A DNA stretch of 9,703 bases from Verrucomicrobiota bacterium (GTDB taxonomy: Bacteria > Verrucomicrobiota > Verrucomicrobiia > Chthoniobacterales > UBA10450): NCBI GenBank assembly GCA_003218785.1, contig QHOM01000092.1:1-9703 (forward strand), read 5' to 3'. Made by a program: the position numbers and the translations under genes. Shown here piece after piece: positions 1-5,327 of this stretch (positions are counted from its first letter, which is position 1; each line of letters starts with the position of its first letter). Under the pieces are notes generated by a model that was given only the letters and a program-made list of their open reading frames with translations, searched no databases and was not told the DNA's origin.

Positions 1-105
1 GTGGTAGTTGAAAGGGCATATTGGTTTAATTGATTAATCGGAGCAAGGCAGTTTTTGGCCCTATCGGAATTTCGTTTTCAGCGGCAAATGGCTGATGATC
101 GTGGA

Positions 106-1203
106 TTAAAGAGGGGCCTCGTTTTTGAGGCCATGCGCTTCCGCCACCGCCCGGCACGTGAGGCCTCCATCGCGCGTATTGATTCCGCCAATCAAGGCCG
201 GTTGTTTCTTGCATGCGCCCTCCAGGCCTAAATCCGCGAGCAATTCCACGTAACCATAGGTAACGTTGGTAAGCGCCTGTGTGGCGGTGCGCGCGTAAGC
301 GGCGGGCATGTTCGCCACGCAATAGTGCGTAACGCCTTCCTCGACATAAACCGGATCGAGGTGCGTGGTTGGTCGCGAAGTTTCGGCACAACCGCCTTGA
401 TCAATCGAGATATCCACCAGCACGCTGCCCGGTTTCATTTTTCTCAACATGGCACGCGTGATTAACTTTGGAGCCTTTGCTCCGGGCAATAGCACGGCGC
501 CGATCAGTAAATCGCAATCTGCCACCAACTCGTGCAAGTTTGCTTCGCTCGAATAGAGCGTGTTCGTGTTTCCCATTGCAAGATCGAGATAGCGCAACCG
601 CTCGAGATCGACATCGAGTATTGTCACATCCGCGCCAAGACCGGTCGCCATGCGGGCGGCATTTACACCGGAAGTCCCGCCTCCAACCACGACGACTCGT
701 CCCGGCAAAACTCCCGGCACACCGCCAAGCAACACCCCACTCCCACCATTGTATTTGGCGAGAAAATTCGCGCCCATCACTACCGACATGCGGCCTGCGA
801 TCTCGCTCATCGGCTCGAGCAGCGGCAAACGATTATTAATCTGGATAGTCTCATAAGCGACCGCAGTCACGCCCGATTTCAGCAATGCCTCAGTGAGCGA
901 TTTGCTCGCAGCGAGATGCAAATACGTGAAAAGGATCTGCCCTTTGCGCAACAGAGAAAACTCCGCCTCCCGCGGCTCCTTCACTTTCACAATCATGTCG
1001 GCGCGGGTGAAAACCTCTTTCGCTTGATCGTAAATTTCGGCGCCGGCTTTAATGTATTCTTCGTCCGGATAACCAGAGCCGACACCTGCATTTTTTTCTA
1101 CCACCACCAAGTGACCGTGCCGGATAAGTTGGTTTGCAGCCCAGGGCAGCAAGGCGACGCGCTGCTCCTGCTCTTTAATTTCTTTGGGGACACCGATAAT
1201 CAT
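106..1203 (-). CDS. ald: Alanine dehydrogenase
   Basis: Predicted NAD-dependent L-alanine dehydrogenase, which reversibly deaminates L-alanine to pyruvate and ammonium in the cytoplasm. It is 365 residues long, close to the family's usual 360-375. Visible marks: the N-terminal MIIGVPKEIK with Arg15, KVKEP with Lys75, YLHLA with His96, a glycine-rich Rossmann turn VVGGGTSG at about 172-179, Asp197 at the end of the following strand (the usual NAD-preferring acidic residue), DISIDQGG with Asp268, and CVANMPAAYARTATQALTN at 295-313. Arg15, Lys75, His96 and the late Asp correspond to the pyruvate-binding and catalytic residues known from Mycobacterium Ald. The ATG at 1203 starts exactly at the conserved N-terminus, with no Shine-Dalgarno match before it. 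yqgE lies 103 bp upstream on the same strand, and a heptad repeat array fills the gap. A GGCCTC/GAGGCC stem with a 6-nt loop (115-132) overlaps the last codons, but its U tract is weak. Confidence 0.95.
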   Translation of the reverse strand: MIIGVPKEIKEQEQRVALLPWAANQLIRHGHLVVVEKNAGVGSGYPDEEYIKAGAEIYDQAKEVFTRADMIVKVKEPREAEFSLLRKGQILFTYLHLAASKSLTEALLKSGVTAVAYETIQINNRLPLLEPMSEIAGRMSVVMGANFLAKYNGGSGVLLGGVPGVLPGRVVVVGGGTSGVNAARMATGLGADVTILDVDLERLRYLDLAMGNTNTLYSSEANLHELVADCDLLIGAVLLPGAKAPKLITRAMLRKMKPGSVLVDISIDQGGCAETSRPTTHLDPVYVEEGVTHYCVANMPAAYARTATQALTNVTYGYVELLADLGLEGACKKQPALIGGINTRDGGLTCRAVAEAHGLKNEAPL

Positions 1204-1211
1204 GCCAGAGA

Positions 1212-1307
1212 ATGAATGGTGATAAATGATTTGTGAATAGTGATAAAGCGACTCGAAACGCGCGACCAGCGGAATCTACCAACCACTTATCACCGATTAC
1301 CATTCAC
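1212..1307. repeat. Inverted heptad array A (ald-yqgE spacer)
   Basis: Left arm, plus strand: consecutive 7-nt words ATGAATG (1212), GTGATAA (1219), ATGATTT (1226), GTGAATA (1233), GTGATAA (1240). Right arm, minus strand: GTGAATG (1307-1301), GTAATCG (1300-1294), GTGATAA (1293-1287), GTGGTTG (1286-1280). About 33 bp of unrelated sequence separates the arms. The phase of 7 is unbroken in each arm and both arms contain the identical word GTGATAA. The right arm begins inside the yqgE stop codon. The transcribed RNA could fold into an imperfect long hairpin. I see no encoded function. Confidence 0.75.
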
Positions 1308-1873
1308 TAATTCAATGACGGATCGTCGGGTGCCGCCGCCAGCATTTTATACCAGGGCCCCAGACTTCGCATGATGTCGAACCAGAGTTTCGGCAGGCGA
1401 TCAAGCTGGAGCACGGAGGAGCTGGGCTTTTGGAGGAGCCATGCTTTCTGCCTCATCTCCGCTTCAAGCTGACCCGCTCCCCAGCCAGCATAACCGACAA
1501 AGGCACAGATTGTGGCTGGTTTTCTCTGACCAGCCGCATCGCTTGCTTCCTCCAAACCAACATTGTGATTGAGCTTGAGCCCTTCGCCTTTCTCCCATTC
1601 AAACGTCGCAAACATCAGTTGGTTTTTCCCAACCGGTCCGCCGAGAAAAACAGGGACCTCGGCAAGGCTCGCTCGCGGCACCTCCGTCACCAGATCGGCC
1701 ACTTGTCTATCGAGCGGGCGATTAATGATCACGCCCAGAGCACCCTCGTTTGGATCATGCGCTGAAATGAAGAGCACTGTGCGCCGGAAATTGGGATCCA
1801 GCATATTGGGATGAGCAACTAACAATGAACCAACGAGACTGCGTCTGGATAATTCGCCATCCAAATTACGCAT
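1307..1873 (-). CDS. YqgE/AlgH family protein (UPF0301)
   Basis: Small soluble protein of the YqgE/AlgH family (UPF0301, DUF179), 188 residues, the normal family length. The biochemical role is not established; AlgH was named for an effect on alginate expression in Pseudomonas. Family marks: SLLVAHPNMLDPNFRRTVLF near residues 16-35, the conserved GALGVIINRPL at about 44-54, FLGGPVGKNQLMF at about 76-88, and GYAGWGAGQLEAEM at about 127-140, then a C-terminal WFDIMRSLGPWYKML. The ATG at 1873 leaves about 12 residues before the conserved core. A G-rich run lies about 12 nt upstream, farther than a normal Shine-Dalgarno. The stop codon is shared with the edge of heptad array A. It is transcribed toward ald, possibly in one unit, but the 103-bp repeat-filled gap makes this uncertain. 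Confidence 0.93.
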   Translation of the reverse strand: MRNLDGELSRRSLVGSLLVAHPNMLDPNFRRTVLFISAHDPNEGALGVIINRPLDRQVADLVTEVPRASLAEVPVFLGGPVGKNQLMFATFEWEKGEGLKLNHNVGLEEASDAAGQRKPATICAFVGYAGWGAGQLEAEMRQKAWLLQKPSSSVLQLDRLPKLWFDIMRSLGPWYKMLAAAPDDPSLN

Positions 1874-2120
1874 GCAAAACTAGAGACCCCCAAGCAAGCT
1901 CGCGCAAGCCGGATCACCCTATCTTTTTGAAAGATCCATCCGTCGGCGTCCGCCGCCACGATTATCTTCTTTACAACGCCACGTTCCTTCGAAAAACTTC
2001 ATGTAAATTTTTGTTGCCTCCAGCCCCAAGCTCGTTTAGTAGCGTCAAGGTTTTCTACGATTGTTCTGGGGGGAACAGCCGCCCTTCACGCCTATCGGGC
2101 GTGGGGGGCGGTACTTTTTT
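1874..2120 (+). ncRNA. Candidate structured plus-strand RNA (unidentified)
   Basis: No convincing protein gene lies here, yet the stretch ends in a strong terminator that works only on the plus strand, while the flanking gene on the left runs the other way. A small RNA ending near 2120 is therefore plausible. Visible structure: stem TGTTC/GAACA (2062-2066 with 2073-2077) carrying the loop TGGGGG, which is the exact complement of CCCCCA at 1887-1892 and could form a long-range pairing, and a short hairpin ATCTTT/AAAGAT at 1921-1935. The 5' end is unknown. A weak promoter-like pair TTGTTG (2011) and TTTAGT (about 2035, 18-nt gap) would give an RNA of about 75 nt. It does not resemble tmRNA, RNase P RNA, SRP RNA or any 6S RNA I can recall. 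The yqgE promoter must lie on the opposite strand of the same stretch. Confidence 0.3.
2079..2120 (+). terminator. Strong intrinsic terminator, plus strand
   Basis: Thirteen contiguous pairs join 2079-2091 to 2099-2111, with two G-U wobbles, and C2092-G2098 adds one more pair. A short loop and a run of six T (2115-2120) follow. The wobbles become A-C mismatches on the minus strand and there is no T run on that side, so the element is directional. No plus-strand gene is seen upstream within the window. Confidence 0.75.
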
Positions 2121-2121
2121 A

Positions 2122-2246
2122 ATGACGAAAACCGGATGACCAAGGACGAAGAAATGATCAACGCCGTTTGACGGAAGAAAGTCGTTTGCTCATTCGTCAT
2201 TTGTCATAGGTCATTAATTCGGCATTCGTCATTCGTGCTTTGTCAT
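2122..2246. repeat. Inverted heptad array B (upstream of DUF4230 gene)
   Basis: Left arm, plus strand: ATGACGA (2122), AAACCGG (2129), ATGACCA (2136), AGGACGA (2143). Right arm, read as plus-strand words: TCGTCAT (2194), TTGTCAT (2201), AGGTCAT (2208), then a 4-nt slip TAAT, then TCGGCAT (2219), TCGTCAT (2226), TCGTGCT (2233), TTGTCAT (2240). The right-arm words are complements of the left-arm ATGACGA type, so the arms are inverted. The array runs straight into the 5' end of the DUF4230 gene: the GTG at 2235 is inside a unit. The word differs from arrays A and C but the layout is the same. Confidence 0.75.
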
Positions 2247-2921
2247 TCTATTTCAAGATCGGGACGAATCTCCTGGCCAACTGCGTTCGCGTTGATGACG
2301 CTCATTATCGCAGCCGTCATCGTCGTCATTTTCCTGCGCTTGGAGAGCTGGCCGGCGCGCACGGCACATCAAGGCACCGCCGAGCTCGAGAAGTTGGGCA
2401 AGGATTTGCGTGCCGCTTTTATCGACATCGCGCACTTGCAGCCCCGCATCACGATAAACAGCCGCGTTTACATGGAACAGACCACGCCCGTTAGCGAGCT
2501 GGTGGTTTTATCACGCCGGATCGAGGTCGAACACGAACTTTTGCATACCTGGGTTGGCAGCTCCAAGCGAGTAAAGCTGCATGGCACATTCGCCGTTAAA
2601 GCCGGCTTCGATTTGCGGCAGAACCTGTCAATCGATATTCGACCAAACGAGATAATCGTTGAGCTCCCGCATGCTCAGATTCTCGGTATTGACCCAGGTC
2701 AGGTGGACGTCCTTGCGTTTGAAAACGGCTTTTGGAATCGAATCTCCGGAGAGGATGTGCAAAGCGAGTTGTCGATCTTGCCTCAGTTGGCCCGGGAAAA
2801 GGCGGTGGAGAGCGGTTTGCCTGCTGAAGGGGAACGCGCATTGCAGCAACAACTCGACGAGCGCATTCACACGCCGCAGCCATTGCATTTGATCTTCAAG
2901 AACGAGAAGAAAAGTGAATAG
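2235..2921 (+). CDS. Membrane-anchored DUF4230 domain protein
   Basis: Predicted 228-residue envelope protein with one N-terminal transmembrane segment (about residues 16-35, rich in A, L, I, V, ending before RLESWPAR) and an extracytoplasmic domain. The stretch KLHGTFAVKAGFDL (about 115-128), followed by an alternating hydrophobic strand IIVELPHAQIL and by VLAFENGFWNRI, matches my recollection of DUF4230, whose function is unknown. Start choice is difficult. GTG at 2235 gives a full-length membrane helix preceded by Arg residues, but it lies inside repeat array B. ATG at 2295 would leave a helix of only about 13 hydrophobic residues. Neither has a Shine-Dalgarno site. The stop TAG at 2919-2921 is inside repeat array C. 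The AsmA-like gene follows after 92 bp in the same direction and may be co-transcribed. Confidence 0.75.
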   Translation: MLCHSISRSGRISWPTAFALMTLIIAAVIVVIFLRLESWPARTAHQGTAELEKLGKDLRAAFIDIAHLQPRITINSRVYMEQTTPVSELVVLSRRIEVEHELLHTWVGSSKRVKLHGTFAVKAGFDLRQNLSIDIRPNEIIVELPHAQILGIDPGQVDVLAFENGFWNRISGEDVQSELSILPQLAREKAVESGLPAEGERALQQQLDERIHTPQPLHLIFKNEKKSE

Positions 2922-2995
2922 TGAAGTGATCGGTGATCAGTGAAACGCGTGTTTGATCGCCAAGCCGGTTTGACTAATCACGATTCACAGATCAA
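2914..2995. repeat. Inverted heptad array C (DUF4230-AsmA spacer)
   Basis: Left arm, plus strand: GTGAATA (2914), a shortened GTGAA (2921), GTGATCG (2926), GTGATCA (2933), GTGAAAC (2940). Right arm, minus strand: TTGATCT (2995-2989), GTGAATC (2988-2982), GTGATTA (2981-2975), GTCAAAC (2974-2968). The centre is about 20 bp. The left arm supplies the last codons and the TAG stop of the DUF4230 gene. The words closely resemble array A (GTGAATA, GTGAT-type units), so A and C are likely relatives. Confidence 0.75.
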
Positions 2996-3013
2996 TCCCG
3001 CTTTTGCCAACCG

Positions 3014-5320
3014 ATGTCGTTCAAGAATCGATTCTTTCTCGTTAGTCTGCTGATACTGCTCGCGGTGCCGTTTGCGATTTGGCTTGCACCATTCACCGTT
3101 TCCAATGGCGTTCGGTTGTGGGTCTGGTGGAAAGCCCGGCACGAAGGTCTCATTGTTAGCATCGACAAGATCGAGGCGCCGTTTCTGCGTCCGGTCACGA
3201 TCCGCGGCCTTCAAGTGAAGAGCGCGCCAGACAACGCATTCCTCATTGATCTCACTGTAACGCAAGTGAGTCTGAATTTGAATCTTAAGCGCATCTTGCT
3301 GGGCATGCCCGCCCGCGCCATTCGCGATCTTTCGATTCAAAAATTACACGGCGAATTGCGCCGCCGCAATCGAGCCGGGCGAGCCATAACGCAAAGCGGC
3401 TGGACAACACTGCACAGATTACTTCCCCAGAGTCTCAGCATTGCCCACTCGGACATACGCCTTGAAGACGGGCCGACGATGATTTTGCTGCGAAATGGTT
3501 CTCTGTCCGCAAGCGAAACAGAAGCCCGCCGCTTTAGTGCTGCCGAGGTGATGATTGCGTCGCCGTTGTTTCGTCAAACTTTCTCACAATTACGCGGGGC
3601 GACCAACTGGCAGGACAGCCGCCTGACGCTCGGCGGACTCACGTTAACGCGTGGCCTCGATCTTCAATCTATTACAGCTGATTTGTCACGCCTCAGTAAC
3701 CAACGTGTTGGATTGGAATTCGATGTCGATGCGTTCGGTGGAAAAATTCGCGGAAACATTTCGCATCAGTGGCGCGCGCAACGCTCCAATTGGAAGATCG
3801 CCGGCTCAGCCGCTGACATTTCCCTCGCACAAACGTCGGAGGCCGTCGGATTCACTGATCGCGTGGATGGTTTGCTTCACGCTTGCAACTTCACTTATCG
3901 TGGAAACTTGACCGAGCCGGCTAGCGCAACTGCGTCGCTCTGGGCCGAGCTAACCAGGCTCACCTGGCGCAATCGCACGGCCGAAGCGATCATGCTCGGC
4001 GCTTCACTCTACAATCGCCAGGTCCAACTCCAGCAGCTTTATATTAAACAAAAAGCAAACCAGCTTATCTTGAGCGGCGAGGCCTCAGCTCCTTCTAACT
4101 CATCCGACTGGCTCAGCCCGGACTTTCGCGGCGAAATCTCTGCATCGATCAGTCAACTTGGCGAGTTCGCGGCTCTTTTCGGCGCAAACACCGGTGACTT
4201 TGCGGGAAAAATCTCGATCGAAGGAACGATGAACACGCGCGATCGCAAGCTCGGTGGACATCTTGCGCTCGACGGCGCGTCTCTCACCCTTTTCAAAACC
4301 GCAATCGACACCTTGAGCGCGAAACTGAATTTGAAAGCGACCGAGTTGGAGATCGAACAATTGAACCTCAAGCGCAAGAACGACTCCCTCACGGCGCAAG
4401 GCAAGATCGACATGTCGCACGAGCACAACTATTCGGGGGCGATCAGCGCCACGGTCGATAATTTGGATGAGTACTTGTCGATCTTCAGCGGACCGGATGA
4501 AACCAACTCGAAGCCAACACCGGCGAACATTCAAATAACGATCGACTCCAACAAGTGGGACGCGCGCGGTATGATCGATTTGCCAAATTCAAGCCTGCTT
4601 AATTTCACGGCCAATTTCCCTTTGCGTATCGGAACGGATTGGAATGCTTTCCTGGTATCTCCGCTCAACGTGACGCTCGATTTCCCGTCAATCATCCTCG
4701 CAAACGCGCCCGAATTTTTTCATCCGGAAATTTTCCGTGACGGTATTTTGAGCGGAAACATTTCTTTTTCCGGAACGCTGCAACATCCACAGATCACCGG
4801 CGACGTACAGTTGTTGAACGGGACGGTGCACAACGCTTCTCTCAATCTTACCGAAGCCAGCAGTCGCGTCTCCTTTAGAGGAAATCGCGCGTCGCTGGAT
4901 TTTTTCACTGCCGCGACGAAAGATGTCGATCTTTCACTTCATGGGGAAGTCGATTTTCAAGATACAAATGACCTCGCGATCAAGATAACCGGAGCGACGC
5001 CGATCTTCGATCTAACGCTGCGCCCGATTGGTTGCGTAGGTAAAATCGAGATTGGAACGGTCACGGTAACGCTCGCCCCTGTGGTAGCAGAGTTAGAATT
5101 TCGCGGCAGACTTTTTCAATCCGACTGGACCATCGGTTTAAGAGAGCAGACAAGCACGCAATCCTTCACCATTTTGAACCTAAACGGAACAGTCAGAGAA
5201 TTTCCGCTCTGTTTTTCAGGCCTGAGCACGGAAGAAAAAACATTATTGCTCGGAGTACCCGCGCGGCCTGAAGCACGCCTGGAGACCGTTCGCCCAAAAA
5301 AAAGAACAAAGCGGCACTAA
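3014..5320 (+). CDS. AsmA/TamB-like envelope protein
   Basis: A 768-residue protein with an N-terminal signal or anchor segment (about residues 6-27, FFLVSLLILLAVPFAIWLAP) and then a long, mostly beta-strand body. Short alternating strands in the style of SGNISFSGTLQHPQITGDVQLL and later EVDFQDTNDLAIKITG recur. The phrase of the type GTL-HPQITGDVQLLNGTV at about 583-603 is characteristic of AsmA-like and TamB-like proteins, whose extended beta grooves are implicated in moving lipids or assembling outer-membrane proteins. I do not see a clear full TamB C-terminal domain, so AsmA-like is the safer name. The substrate is unknown. The protein ends in a basic tail (KKRTKRH) whose codons overlap the dnaE terminator T tract on the other strand. 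ATG at 3014 has no Shine-Dalgarno. It is paired with the DUF4230 gene 92 bp upstream and converges on dnaE with 6 bp between stops. Confidence 0.8.
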   Translation: MSFKNRFFLVSLLILLAVPFAIWLAPFTVSNGVRLWVWWKARHEGLIVSIDKIEAPFLRPVTIRGLQVKSAPDNAFLIDLTVTQVSLNLNLKRILLGMPARAIRDLSIQKLHGELRRRNRAGRAITQSGWTTLHRLLPQSLSIAHSDIRLEDGPTMILLRNGSLSASETEARRFSAAEVMIASPLFRQTFSQLRGATNWQDSRLTLGGLTLTRGLDLQSITADLSRLSNQRVGLEFDVDAFGGKIRGNISHQWRAQRSNWKIAGSAADISLAQTSEAVGFTDRVDGLLHACNFTYRGNLTEPASATASLWAELTRLTWRNRTAEAIMLGASLYNRQVQLQQLYIKQKANQLILSGEASAPSNSSDWLSPDFRGEISASISQLGEFAALFGANTGDFAGKISIEGTMNTRDRKLGGHLALDGASLTLFKTAIDTLSAKLNLKATELEIEQLNLKRKNDSLTAQGKIDMSHEHNYSGAISATVDNLDEYLSIFSGPDETNSKPTPANIQITIDSNKWDARGMIDLPNSSLLNFTANFPLRIGTDWNAFLVSPLNVTLDFPSIILANAPEFFHPEIFRDGILSGNISFSGTLQHPQITGDVQLLNGTVHNASLNLTEASSRVSFRGNRASLDFFTAATKDVDLSLHGEVDFQDTNDLAIKITGATPIFDLTLRPIGCVGKIEIGTVTVTLAPVVAELEFRGRLFQSDWTIGLREQTSTQSFTILNLNGTVREFPLCFSGLSTEEKTLLLGVPARPEARLETVRPKKRTKRH

Positions 5321-5327
5321 GCGCCGC
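5296..5327 (-). terminator. Probable intrinsic terminator of dnaE
   Basis: On the minus strand a GCGGC/GCCGC stem with a 7-nt loop (5327-5311) follows directly on the dnaE stop, then a T-rich tract that includes eight T in a row (complement of 5296-5303). The stem is short. The plus-strand AsmA-like stop TAA (5318-5320) lies in its loop, so the hairpin sits within the 3' ends of both convergent transcripts. Confidence 0.5.

Noticed and set aside
1..19. Possible start of a further minus-strand gene (ATG at 19-17, MPFQLP)
   Set aside because: Only six codons are visible before the window edge; nothing supports it as a gene.
26..391. 121-codon minus-strand open frame overlapping the end of ald
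   Set aside because: It is a different frame of the ald coding region, with no family resemblance and Arg/His-rich shadow composition.
532..1215. 227-codon plus-strand frame antisense to ald
   Set aside because: It lies wholly over the clear ald gene on the other strand and has no recognisable domain.
1825..2139. 104-codon plus-strand frame from inside yqgE into the spacer
   Set aside because: It starts antisense to yqgE, runs through the terminator hairpin and T run into the repeat, and has low-complexity, unconserved-looking protein sequence.
2914..2995. CRISPR-like array
   Set aside because: Units are 7 nt, contiguous, degenerate and inverted, with no unique spacers of CRISPR length and no cas genes.
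4100..4534. 144-codon minus-strand frame inside the AsmA-like gene
   Set aside because: Antisense shadow, Arg-rich, no motif.
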